DNA of 64,000 bases, taken from positions 1,302,001 through 1,366,000 of the forward strand of contig NZ_CP036533.1 in the NCBI RefSeq assembly GCF_024585265.1. Direction: 5' to 3'. The position numbers and the translations under genes were made by a program. Position 1 is the first letter of the stretch. Each line of letters starts with the position of its first letter. Below, piece after piece: positions 45,796 to 54,024 of the stretch. This DNA comes from Bradyrhizobium sp. WBAH42 (GTDB taxonomy: Bacteria > Pseudomonadota > Alphaproteobacteria > Rhizobiales > Xanthobacteraceae). The notes beneath the pieces were generated by a model. It saw nothing but the letters and a program-made list of their open reading frames with translations. It was not told where the DNA came from and made no database searches.

Positions 45796-47055
45796 ATGTC
45801 AGACGAAGCAAACAAGGGCCTGTTGTCGCCGCTGCGGCGCAAATTGTTGATGGGGATGGCGGCCGTCCCGGCCATCACGATGCTGCCGCGGGCGTCCTTT
45901 GCGCAGGCGCCGGCGACCTCGGCGGTCAATACCACGGGCCTGGCCGTCACCGACACCGAGGTCACGGTCGGCATCCTGCATTCGGCGACCGGCACCATGG
46001 CGATCTCCGAAACCGGCTCGATCCAGGCCGAAAAGCTCGCGATCGAGCAGATCAACGCGGCCGGCGGCGTGCTCGGCCGCAAGATCAAGTTCATCCAGGA
46101 GGACGGCGCATCGGACTGGCCGACCTTCGCCGAGAAGGCGAAGAAGCTCCTCGTCAACGACAAGGTCGCGGCGATCATGGGCTGCTGGACCTCGGCCTCG
46201 CGCAAGGCGGTGCTTCCGGTCGTCGAGCAGTATAACGGCATGCTGTACTACCCGACCTTCTACGAAGGCCTCGAGCAGTCCAAGAACGTGATCTACACCG
46301 GCCAGGAAGCGACCCAGCAGATCCTCGCCGGCCTGAACTGGATCGCCAAGGAGAAGGGCGCCAAGTCGTTCTTCTTCATCGGCTCGGACTACATCTGGCC
46401 GCGCACCTCCAACAAGATCGCCCGCAAGCACGTCGAAAACGTGCTCAAGGGCAAGGTCGTCGGCGAGGAGTACTACGCGCTCGGCTCGACGCAGTTCAAC
46501 TCGGTCATCAACAAGATCAAGCTGACCAAGCCGGACGTCATCTTCACCGACGTCGTCGGCGGTTCCAACGTCGCTTTCTACAAGCAGCTCAAGGCGGCCG
46601 GCGTCGATCTCGCCAAGCAGCCGCTGCTCACGATCTCGGTGACGGAGGACGAGATCGACGGTATCGGCGGCGAGAACATCGCGGGCGCGTATGCCTGCAT
46701 GAAGTACTTCCAGTCGCTCGACAATGCGAACAACAAGGCATTCGTCTCCGCGTTCAAGAAGATGTGGGGCGAGAAGACCGTGATCGGAGACGTCACCCAG
46801 GCTGCCTATCTCGGCCCCTGGCTGTGGAAGCTGACGGTCGAGAAGGCCGGCTCCTTCGACGTCGACAAGATCGCGGCGGCTTCGCCGGGCGTCGAGTTCA
46901 AGGGTGCGCCGGAAGGCTATGTGCGCATCCACGAGAACCATCACCTCTGGTCGAAGACCCGGGTGGGGCGCGCCAAGCTCGATGGCCAGTTCGAGCTGAT
47001 CTTCGAGACCGCCGACCTCGTCGAGCCGGATCCGTTCCCCAAAGGCTACCAGTAA
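45796..47055 (+). CDS. urtA: Urea/short-chain amide ABC transporter, substrate-binding protein (UrtA family)
   Basis: 419-aa periplasmic receptor. A twin-arginine-like signal (PLRRKLLMGMAAVPAITML, cleavage near SFA-Q) precedes a Leu/Ile/Val-type binding fold: TEVTVGILHSATGTMAISE, AAGGVLGRKIKFIQEDGASDW, GCWTSASRKAVLPVVE and LYYPTFYEGLEQS are UrtA signatures. A frame extending far upstream covers the kinase gene and is rejected. Relatives bind urea or short-chain amides (FmdD of methylotrophs); the linked formamidase and amidase favour amides here. First gene of urtABCDE-fmdA-fmdB-amiE. Confidence 0.93.
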   Translation: MSDEANKGLLSPLRRKLLMGMAAVPAITMLPRASFAQAPATSAVNTTGLAVTDTEVTVGILHSATGTMAISETGSIQAEKLAIEQINAAGGVLGRKIKFIQEDGASDWPTFAEKAKKLLVNDKVAAIMGCWTSASRKAVLPVVEQYNGMLYYPTFYEGLEQSKNVIYTGQEATQQILAGLNWIAKEKGAKSFFFIGSDYIWPRTSNKIARKHVENVLKGKVVGEEYYALGSTQFNSVINKIKLTKPDVIFTDVVGGSNVAFYKQLKAAGVDLAKQPLLTISVTEDEIDGIGGENIAGAYACMKYFQSLDNANNKAFVSAFKKMWGEKTVIGDVTQAAYLGPWLWKLTVEKAGSFDVDKIAAASPGVEFKGAPEGYVRIHENHHLWSKTRVGRAKLDGQFELIFETADLVEPDPFPKGYQ

Positions 47056-47146
47056 GGAGCCTTACCGGTAAGTCGCGGCGCCCGTCGCACTTTCCCTCAA
47101 GGCAAAACCGCTCCCTGGCGTGGACCGCAAGTCCATGCCTCAAGCC

Positions 47147-47176
47147 CCCGCGTCGCGAACCTGCTCGCGACGCGGG
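47147..47176 (+). terminator. Strong hairpin between the binding-protein and permease genes
   Basis: CCCGCGTCGCGA (47147-47158), six-base loop, TCGCGACGCGGG (47165-47176): 12 perfect pairs. It is followed by ACCCTTT, not a long T-run, so partial termination or 3' stabilisation of the urtA message is more likely than a full stop. Such a hairpin after the receptor gene commonly gives more binding protein than membrane subunits. Confidence 0.65.
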
Positions 47177-47200
47177 ACCCTTTCCCGACGGAGGACATGG

Positions 47201-48127
47201 ATGTTCGGCGACTATTCGATTGGCGACCTCGGCTCGATCTTCGTCATGCAGGGGTTTGCCGGACTGATCCTGTTCTCCGTCTATGTCCTGATGGCGCTCG
47301 GCCTTGCGATCATCTTCGGCCAGATGGGCGTCATCAACATGGCCCATGGCGAGTTCATGATCCTCGGGGCCTACGTCACCTGGATGACCTCCAATCTCTT
47401 TCAGGCCTATTTGCCGAGCCTGTTCAGCGGCTACTTCTTCCTTGCCATGATATTGGCCTTCCTCGCATCCGGCGCGCTGGGCATGCTGGTGGAATGGGTG
47501 CTGATCCGGCACCTCTATAAGCGCCCGCTCGATACGCTGCTCGCGACCTGGGGCCTCAGCCTGATGCTGCAGCAGGCCTATCGCTCGGTGTTCGGCGCGC
47601 GCGAGGTCGGCGTCGAGCTGCCGCAATGGATGCTGGGCTCGCTGCGCGTCACCGATAGCATCGAGGTGCCGATCAACGGCGTCTTCGTGATGTGCCTCAC
47701 CGTGCTGATCACCATCTGCGTCGCCTACGTTCTCTACATGTCGCGCTGGGGCCGCCAGGTGCGCGCGGTCGTGCAAAACCGCATCATGGCCGGCGCGGTC
47801 GGCATCAACACCGAGAAGGTCGATCGCTACACCTTCGGCCTCGGCTGCGGCATCGCCGGTGTCGCCGGCAGCGCCTTCACCATGATCGGCTCGACCGGGC
47901 CGACCTCGGGCCAGCTCTACATCGTGGATACGTTCCTCGTCGTCGTGTTCGGCGGCGCCGCCAGCCTGCTCGGCACCATCGCCTCCGCGTTCTCGATCTC
48001 GCAGACGCAATCGACGCTCGAATTCTTCATGTCGGGCTCGATGGCCAAGGTGCTCACGCTGCTCGCCGTCGTCGGCATCCTGATGCTGCGGCCGCAGGGT
48101 CTGTTCGCCCTCAAGGTCCGCAAATAA
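47201..48127 (+). CDS. urtB: Urea/amide ABC transporter permease (UrtB family)
   Basis: 308-aa LivH-type permease with about eight hydrophobic segments. The ATG at 47201 follows GGAGGACATGG. Typical segments: YVLMALGLAIIFGQMGVINMAHGEF near the N-terminus is a UrtB hallmark, LATWGLSLMLQQAYRSVFG, and the C-terminal AKVLTLLAVVGILMLRPQGLF. It forms the channel with UrtC and is 17 bp from urtC. Confidence 0.94.
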   Translation: MFGDYSIGDLGSIFVMQGFAGLILFSVYVLMALGLAIIFGQMGVINMAHGEFMILGAYVTWMTSNLFQAYLPSLFSGYFFLAMILAFLASGALGMLVEWVLIRHLYKRPLDTLLATWGLSLMLQQAYRSVFGAREVGVELPQWMLGSLRVTDSIEVPINGVFVMCLTVLITICVAYVLYMSRWGRQVRAVVQNRIMAGAVGINTEKVDRYTFGLGCGIAGVAGSAFTMIGSTGPTSGQLYIVDTFLVVVFGGAASLLGTIASAFSISQTQSTLEFFMSGSMAKVLTLLAVVGILMLRPQGLFALKVRK

Positions 48128-48144
48128 CGAGAAGCAGGCAAGTC

Positions 48145-49287
48145 ATGATCATCAACTCACGCTTCTTCAACCGATCCGAACTGATGGGCTTCATTGCGCT
48201 CGCCGCCGTGCTGTTCGTGATCCTGCCGCTGACGCTGGATGTATTCCGCCTCAACCTGGTCGCGAAATATCTGACCTACGCCTTTGTCGCGCTCGGCCTC
48301 GTGCTGTGCTGGGGCTATGGCGGCATCCTGAGCCTGGGGCAGGGCGTGTTCTTCGGCCTCGGCGGCTATTGCATGGCGATGTTTCTCAAGCTCGAGGCCT
48401 CCAGCGTCGAGAACACCAAGATCCAGTCGACGCCCGGCATTCCCGATTTCATGGACTGGAATCAGATCACGGCGCTGCCGTTGTTCTGGCAGCCGTTTCA
48501 CAGCCTCACCTTCACCATCCTCGCCATCATCCTGGTCCCCGGCCTGTTCGCCCTGATCATCGGCACCGCGATGTTCAAGCGCCGCGTCGGCGGCACCTAC
48601 TTCGCGATCATCACCCAGGCCGTCGCCGCCATCCTCACCATCCTGATCGTGGGACAGCAGGGCTATACCGGCGGCATCAACGGCATGACCGATCTGCGCA
48701 CGCTCAAGGGTTGGGACATCCGGCCCGACCACGCCAAGATCATCCTGTACTTCGTCGAGGTGGTGCTGCTGTTCGCCTGCATCGGCATCGCGCAGTTCAT
48801 CCGTCTGACCAAGCTCGGCCGCATCCTGGTGGCAATGCGCGAGCAGGAGGACCGTGTCCGCTTCTCCGGCTACAGCGTCGCCAACTTCAAGATCTTCGCC
48901 TTCTGCATGGCCGCGATCTTCGCCGCGATCGGCGGCGCCATGTTCGCGCTCAATGTCGGTTTCATGTCGCCGTCCTTCGTCGGCATCGTGCCGTCGATCG
49001 AAATGGTGATCTACACCGCGGTCGGCGGACGGATGTCGATCTTCGGCGCAATCTGGGGCGCCATCCTGGTGAATTTCGCCAAGACCAGCCTGTCGGAATC
49101 CTTCCCGCAACTCTGGCTGTTCGGCCTTGGCGCGCTGTTCATCGCGGTCGTGCTCGCTTTCCCGAACGGCCTGTCCGGGCTCTGGGCCGACTACGTGCAG
49201 CCGCGCATCGACCGGCTGTTCGCCTCGCGCAAGGCAAAGGCGGGCTGGAACGACAATTCGGTCGCCGACGGCGCGCCGGCAGAGTGA
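48145..49287 (+). CDS. urtC: Urea/amide ABC transporter permease (UrtC family)
   Basis: 380-aa LivM-type permease from the ATG at 48145; the frame upstream covers urtB and is rejected. About nine to ten hydrophobic segments; CWGYGGILSLGQGVFFGLGGY, KRRVGGTYFAIITQAV and GYTGGINGMTDL are family landmarks. The region between the second and third TM (EASSVENTKIQSTPGIPDF) is the insert found in UrtC rather than LivM. urtD starts 11 bp later. Confidence 0.94.
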   Translation: MIINSRFFNRSELMGFIALAAVLFVILPLTLDVFRLNLVAKYLTYAFVALGLVLCWGYGGILSLGQGVFFGLGGYCMAMFLKLEASSVENTKIQSTPGIPDFMDWNQITALPLFWQPFHSLTFTILAIILVPGLFALIIGTAMFKRRVGGTYFAIITQAVAAILTILIVGQQGYTGGINGMTDLRTLKGWDIRPDHAKIILYFVEVVLLFACIGIAQFIRLTKLGRILVAMREQEDRVRFSGYSVANFKIFAFCMAAIFAAIGGAMFALNVGFMSPSFVGIVPSIEMVIYTAVGGRMSIFGAIWGAILVNFAKTSLSESFPQLWLFGLGALFIAVVLAFPNGLSGLWADYVQPRIDRLFASRKAKAGWNDNSVADGAPAE

Positions 49288-49298
49288 GGGGGTAGATC

Positions 49299-50054
49299 AT
49301 GCTCATTGGACACCAGCCCAAGGACTTCCTGCTCGCGGTCTCCGGCCTCACCGTCTCGTTCGACGGGTTCAAGGCGGTCAACGACCTCTCCTTCTATGTC
49401 GAGGAGAACGAGATCCGCGTCATCATCGGTCCCAACGGTGCCGGCAAGACCACGGTGCTCGACCTGATCTGCGGCAAGACCAAGGCGACCTCGGGCTCGA
49501 TCCAGTTTCGCGGCAAGGAGCTCACGAAGATGAAGGAGAACGAGATCGTGCAGACCGGCGTCGGGCGCAAGTTTCAGACGCCGTCGGTGTTCGAGGATCT
49601 CACCGTGTTCGAGAATCTCGAGATCTCGTTCCCGCGCGGCCGCACCGTGTTCGGCTCTCTGACCTTTCAGCGCGACCAGCTGGTCAAAGACCGGGTCGAG
49701 GAGGTCGCCGAGATGATCTTCCTCAAGGACAAGCTCAACACCTATGCCGACGAGCTCAGCCATGGCCAGAAGCAGTGGCTCGAGATCGGCATGCTGCTGA
49801 TCCAGGATCCCGACCTGTTGATGCTCGACGAGCCCGTCGCCGGCATGAGCGTCTCGGAGCGCGTCAAGACCGCCGAGCTGCTCAACCGCATCATCAAGAA
49901 CCGTTCGGTGCTGGTGATCGAGCACGACATGAAGTTCGTCGAGGACATCGCGCACAAGGTCACCGTGCTGCACCAGGGCCAGATCCTCTCGGAAGGGACG
50001 ATGGAGAAGGTCAAGAACGATCCCAAGGTCATTGAAGTGTACCTGGGGCACTGA
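49299..50054 (+). CDS. urtD: Urea/amide ABC transporter ATP-binding protein (UrtD family)
   Basis: 251-aa LivG-type ATPase. Walker A GPNGAGKTTV, signature LSHGQKQWLEIGM, Walker B LLMLDEPVAGMS and switch His in IEHDMKFVEDIAHKV. A GAGGGGG ribosome site precedes the ATG at 49299. It pairs with the UrtE-type ATPase, from which it is separated by a 130-bp palindromic repeat. Confidence 0.94.
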   Translation: MLIGHQPKDFLLAVSGLTVSFDGFKAVNDLSFYVEENEIRVIIGPNGAGKTTVLDLICGKTKATSGSIQFRGKELTKMKENEIVQTGVGRKFQTPSVFEDLTVFENLEISFPRGRTVFGSLTFQRDQLVKDRVEEVAEMIFLKDKLNTYADELSHGQKQWLEIGMLLIQDPDLLMLDEPVAGMSVSERVKTAELLNRIIKNRSVLVIEHDMKFVEDIAHKVTVLHQGQILSEGTMEKVKNDPKVIEVYLGH

Positions 50055-50092
50055 GATGGTGCGTACGGGGCGGACGAGCGCTGCGCACTCCG

Positions 50093-50222
50093 TTCACCTC
50101 TCCTGTAGGGAGAGGTCGAATGGCGCAGCCATTCGGGTGAGGGGTTCCGGTCCCTCGATAGGCTTCTTGCGCCCCCTCACCCGGCGCTACGCGCCGACCT
50201 CTCCCCGGTGGGGAGAGGTGAA
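50093..50222. repeat. Palindromic extragenic repeat, family D, inside the amide-uptake operon
   Basis: 130 bp bounded by TTCACCTCTCC and GGAGAGGTGAA, with inner GGGTGAGGGG / CCCCTCACCC and GTCGAATGGCGCAGCCATTC-type and CGGCGCTACGCGCCG arms. It lies between urtD (stop 50054) and urtE (start 50248) and would form a long hairpin in the operon message. A partial relative is at 52204-52231. Confidence 0.85.
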
Positions 50223-50247
50223 GCAACAGCGAGCCTAGGAGCGCATC

Positions 50248-50937
50248 ATGCTGGCTATTTCCGATCTCCACGTCGCCTACGGCCAGAGCGAGGTGCTGCA
50301 CGGGCTCAACGTCAAGGTCGCGGCGAACGAGATCGTCGCGATCATGGGCCGCAACGGCATGGGCAAGACCACGCTGATGAAGTCGCTGATGGGCATCCTG
50401 CCGGCGCGAAGCGGCTCGGTGAGCATGGACGGCGCCGAGCTCGGCAACCTCAAGAGCTATGAACGCGTCGCCAAGGGCCTCGCCTACGTGCCGCAGGGCC
50501 GCATGATCTTCTCCACCATGACGGTGAAGGAGAACATCGAGACCGGGCTGGTCGTGTCCGGCGGCTCGGAGGTGCCTGACGACATCTACGAATTGTTCCC
50601 GGTGCTGCTGGAGATGAAGGGCCGCCGCGGCGGCAATCTCTCCGGCGGGCAACAGCAACAATTGGCGATCGCGCGCGCGCTCGCCACCAAGCCGAAGGTG
50701 CTGCTGCTGGACGAGCCGACCGAAGGCATTCAGCCCTCCATCATCAAGGAGATGGCGCGCACCTTGAAGCGCATCCGCGACGAGAAGGGGCTCTCGATCG
50801 TCGTCTCCGAGCAGGTCCTGAGCTTCGCGCTCGACATCGCCGACCGCGTGCTGGTGATCGAGAACGGCGAGATCGTGCGCGACGATCCGCGCGATGCCGT
50901 CGATGCCGCGCAGGTCTCGAAATATCTGTCCGTCTAA
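50248..50937 (+). CDS. urtE: Urea/amide ABC transporter ATP-binding protein (UrtE family)
   Basis: 229-aa LivF-type ATPase. Walker A GRNGMGKTTL, signature LSGGQQQQLAIARAL, Walker B VLLLDEPTEGIQPS and a switch position of Ser-Glu-Gln (VVSEQVLSF) rather than the usual His, common in this subfamily. The gene starts behind a GGAG site (AGGAGCGCATC). formamidase fmdA follows 27 bp later. Confidence 0.94.
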   Translation: MLAISDLHVAYGQSEVLHGLNVKVAANEIVAIMGRNGMGKTTLMKSLMGILPARSGSVSMDGAELGNLKSYERVAKGLAYVPQGRMIFSTMTVKENIETGLVVSGGSEVPDDIYELFPVLLEMKGRRGGNLSGGQQQQLAIARALATKPKVLLLDEPTEGIQPSIIKEMARTLKRIRDEKGLSIVVSEQVLSFALDIADRVLVIENGEIVRDDPRDAVDAAQVSKYLSV

Positions 50938-50964
50938 CCAACCGTGTAAAAGGGGAGCATCTCG

Positions 50965-52194
50965 ATGCCAGAGACACTGATCAAGGTCGATCTCACCAAA
51001 TCGGCCTATGAAAACGACATGGTGCATAACCGCTGGCACCCCGACATCCCGATCGTGGCCTGGGTCAATCCCGGCGACGATTTCATCATCGAGACCTACG
51101 ATTGGACCGGCGGCTTCATCAAGAACAACGATTCCGCCGACGACGTGCGCGACATCGACCTGTCGATCGTGCACTTCCTGTCCGGCCCGATCGGCGTCAA
51201 GGGCGCAGAGCCCGGCGACCTCCTCGTCGTCGACCTGCTCGACGTCGGTCCGCTCAAGGAGAGCCTGTGGGGCTTCAACGGCTTCTTCTCCAGGCAGAAT
51301 GGCGGCGGCTTCCTCACCGACCACTTCCCGCTGGCGCAGAAGTCGATCTGGGACATCAAGGGTCTCTACACCTCGTCGCGTCACGTGCCCGGCGTCAACT
51401 TTGCCGGCCTGATCCATCCCGGCCTGATCGGGTGCCTGCCCGATCCCAAGATGCTGGAGACCTGGAACAAGCGCGAGGCCGAGCTGATCTCGACCAACCC
51501 GACCCGCGTGCCCGGCCTTGCCAATCCGCCGTTCGCGCCGACCGCCCATGGCGGCCGCGCCAAGGGCGATGTGAAAGCCAAGATCGGTGCAGAGGGTGCG
51601 CGCACCGTGCCGCCGCGCGAGCATGGCGGCAATTGCGACATCAAGGATCTCTCGCGCGGCTCGAAGATCTACTTCCCGGTCTATGTCCCCGGCGCCGGTC
51701 TCTCGATGGGCGACCTGCACTTCAGCCAGGGCGACGGCGAGATCACCTTCTGCGGCGCCATCGAAATGGCCGGCTGGCTGCACCTCAAGGTCGAGGTGAT
51801 CAAGGACGGCATGTCGAAATACGGCATCAAGAACCCGATCTTCAAGCCGTCGCCGATCACGCCGAACTACAAGGACTATCTGATCTTCGAAGGTATCTCG
51901 GTCGACGAGGCCGGCAAGCAGCATTATCTCGACGTTCATATCGCCTATCGTCAGGCCTGCCTCAACGCCATCGAGTATCTCAAGAAGTTCGGCTATTCCG
52001 GCGCCCAGGCCTATTCGATCCTCGGCACCGCGCCGTGCCAGGGCCACATCTCCGGCGTGGTCGACGTGCCCAACGCCTGCGCCACGCTGTGGCTGCCGAC
52101 CGAGATCTTCGACTTCGACGTGATGCCGTCGGCGGCCGGACCCATCAAGCACATCACCGGCGATATCCAGATGCCGATCTCGCCGGACAAATGA
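50965..52194 (+). CDS. fmdA: Formamidase/acetamidase
   Basis: Hydrolyses formamide (and weakly other short amides) to formate and ammonia in the cytoplasm. 409 aa, the usual length of FmdA. Family stretches visible: LTKSAYENDMVHNRWHPDIP at the N-terminus, GDDFIIETYDWTGGFIKN, FAGLIHPGLIGCLP, EHGGNCDIKDLSRG (metal-binding type region) and YFPVYVPGAGLSMGDLHFSQGD. It follows the transporter genes on the same strand, so import and hydrolysis are coupled. A hairpin follows its stop. Confidence 0.95.
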   Translation: MPETLIKVDLTKSAYENDMVHNRWHPDIPIVAWVNPGDDFIIETYDWTGGFIKNNDSADDVRDIDLSIVHFLSGPIGVKGAEPGDLLVVDLLDVGPLKESLWGFNGFFSRQNGGGFLTDHFPLAQKSIWDIKGLYTSSRHVPGVNFAGLIHPGLIGCLPDPKMLETWNKREAELISTNPTRVPGLANPPFAPTAHGGRAKGDVKAKIGAEGARTVPPREHGGNCDIKDLSRGSKIYFPVYVPGAGLSMGDLHFSQGDGEITFCGAIEMAGWLHLKVEVIKDGMSKYGIKNPIFKPSPITPNYKDYLIFEGISVDEAGKQHYLDVHIAYRQACLNAIEYLKKFGYSGAQAYSILGTAPCQGHISGVVDVPNACATLWLPTEIFDFDVMPSAAGPIKHITGDIQMPISPDK

Positions 52195-52203
52195 CGCCGC
52201 GCC

Positions 52204-52231
52204 CCCTCTCCCCGTTCTTACGGGGAGAGGG
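52204..52231. repeat. Partial family D palindrome after fmdA
   Basis: CCCTCTCCCCG (52204-52214), loop TTCTTA, CGGGGAGAGGG (52221-52231): 11 perfect pairs, then GTCGGGGTGAGGGGC-like sequence matching part of 50093-50222. It lies 10 bp after the fmdA stop and may act as a terminator or a processing site before fmdB. Confidence 0.75.
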
Positions 52232-52304
52232 TCGGGGTGAGGGGCTGTCGCCACGCGCACGGTGGCAGCGAGTTGTGTGAACAGGCAAGAGCGTAGGTGA
52301 TGCG

Positions 52305-52682
52305 ATGCCGGTCTACGAATATCTCTGTGACGATTGCGGTCCCTTCAAGGACCTGCGCCCGATGGCGGAATGCGACGATCCGCAAAGCTGTCCCCATTGC
52401 GAGACCATGGCGCCGCGCGTCATCCTGACCGCGCCGAACTTCTTCTGCATGCCGGCGGAGAAGCGCAAGGCGCACGCCGTCAACGAGCGCAGCACCCACG
52501 CGCCGCAGACGCTGGCGCAATACAAGGCCTCGCACGGCCCGGGCTGCGGCTGCTGCTCGTCGGGCAGGACCGTGAAGGACAAGAGCCCGACCGACAGGAA
52601 AAAGCCGGCGCGGCTGATGACCAAGACCAGGAGCGGTACCAAGGGCTTTCCGACCGCACGCCCCTGGATGATCAGCCACTAA
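52305..52682 (+). CDS. fmdB: FmdB-type zinc-ribbon protein
   Basis: 125-aa small protein with the FmdB zinc ribbon at the N-terminus (PVYEYLCDDCG, then SCPHC: two CxxC pairs) and a second small cluster GCGCCSSG near residue 83. FmdB proteins accompany formamidase genes and have been proposed to regulate or assist them; the molecular role is not settled. It lies between fmdA and amiE and is likely co-transcribed with both. Confidence 0.88.
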   Translation: MPVYEYLCDDCGPFKDLRPMAECDDPQSCPHCETMAPRVILTAPNFFCMPAEKRKAHAVNERSTHAPQTLAQYKASHGPGCGCCSSGRTVKDKSPTDRKKPARLMTKTRSGTKGFPTARPWMISH

Positions 52683-52720
52683 TTCACGCCTCCCACGAAT
52701 AGAAGACAGGAGCGCTCAAC

Positions 52721-53761
52721 ATGCTTCACGGTGATATCTCCAGCAGCAACGACACGGTCGGCGTCGCGGTAGTCAATTACAAGATGCCCCGCCTGCACAC
52801 CAAGGCCGAGGTGCTCGACAATGCCCGCAAGATCGCCGACATGATCGTCGGCATGAAGCTCGGCCTGCCCGGCATGGATCTCGTGATCTTCCCGGAATAT
52901 TCCACGCAAGGCATCATGTACGATTCCAAGGAGATGTACGAGACGGCTTCGATGGTGCCGGGCGAGGAGACCGCGATCTTTGCGGAAGCCTGCCGCAAGG
53001 CAAAAGTGTGGGGCGTGTTCTCGCTCACCGGCGAACGCCACGAGGAGCATCCGCACAAGGCGCCCTACAACACCCTGATCCTGATGAACGACAAGGGCGA
53101 GATCGTGCAGAAGTACCGCAAGATCATGCCGTGGGTGCCGATCGAAGGTTGGTACCCCGGCAACTGCACCTATGTCTCCGAGGGTCCGAAGGGGCTGAAG
53201 GTCAGCCTGATCATCTGCGATGACGGCAATTATCCGGAGATCTGGCGCGACTGCGCCATGAAGGGCGCAGAGCTGATCGTGCGCTGCCAGGGCTACATGT
53301 ATCCGGCCAAGGAGCAGCAGGTCATGATCTCCAAGGCCATGGCCTGGGCCAACAACGTCTATGTCGCGGTCGCCAATGCCGCCGGCTTCGATGGCGTCTA
53401 TTCTTACTTCGGCCATTCCGCGATCATCGGCTTCGACGGCCGCACCCTCGGCGAATGCGGCGAGGAGGATTACGGCATCCAGTACGCCCAGCTCTCGAAG
53501 CATCTGATCCGCGATGCGCGCCGCAACGGCCAGTCGCAGAACCATCTCTACAAGCTGGTCCATCGCGGCTACACCGGCATGATCAATTCCGGCGACAGCC
53601 CGCGCGGCGTCGCGGCGTGCCCGTATGATTTCTACAAGAACTGGATCAAAGACCCCGAAGGCACCCGCGACATGGTCGAGGCGATGACCCGCGCGACGCC
53701 GGGCACCGATGAGTGTCCGATCGAGGGCATTCCGAACGGTTCGGCGGCCAGCAACTATTGA
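52721..53761 (+). CDS. amiE: Aliphatic amidase (nitrilase superfamily)
   Basis: 346-aa homologue of Pseudomonas AmiE, which hydrolyses acetamide, propionamide and similar amides to acid and ammonia. The N-terminus ([19 protein letters not shown]) is nearly identical to known AmiE. The catalytic triad is at the family positions: Glu59 (FPEYS), Lys134 (KYRKIMPW) and Cys166 (ICDDGN). Where Pseudomonas AmiE has Cys after the PW this protein has Val. Last gene of the amide operon; together with FmdA it covers C1 to about C3 amides. Confidence 0.96.
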   Translation: MLHGDISSSNDTVGVAVVNYKMPRLHTKAEVLDNARKIADMIVGMKLGLPGMDLVIFPEYSTQGIMYDSKEMYETASMVPGEETAIFAEACRKAKVWGVFSLTGERHEEHPHKAPYNTLILMNDKGEIVQKYRKIMPWVPIEGWYPGNCTYVSEGPKGLKVSLIICDDGNYPEIWRDCAMKGAELIVRCQGYMYPAKEQQVMISKAMAWANNVYVAVANAAGFDGVYSYFGHSAIIGFDGRTLGECGEEDYGIQYAQLSKHLIRDARRNGQSQNHLYKLVHRGYTGMINSGDSPRGVAACPYDFYKNWIKDPEGTRDMVEAMTRATPGTDECPIEGIPNGSAASNY

Positions 53762-54024
53762 GCCCTTGAGGGCCTACGAGTTGGCCGACCAGCCAGGGAT
53801 ATGAATGGCGATCCATAACGACGGTCGTTCTGACGCATCCGCTGATGCGCGGAATGGGAATGGCGCCCGGCAAAACCGTGGCGCGGCTGCAACATGGGCG
53901 GTTGAATCTGCCCGAGTCGCGCTCGCATCGGCGGATTCTCGGGCCCCCGTAGTTCTACTGCCCCTCCTCATCGCCTAAGTTCCCGCAGCGCCAGTGGGGA
54001 GCGCCGCAGGTTGGAGGACGAGCG

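Noticed and set aside
50029..52260. 743-codon open frame on the minus strand
   Set aside because: It is antisense to urtE and fmdA and crosses a repeat; composition is that of a shadow frame.
53762..54024. Possible gene or terminator between amiE and the autotransporter
   Set aside because: Only weak short dyads (GCCCTTGAGGGC at the start, CGCATC/GATGCG about 60 bp on) and no coding frame; not strong enough to list as a terminator.
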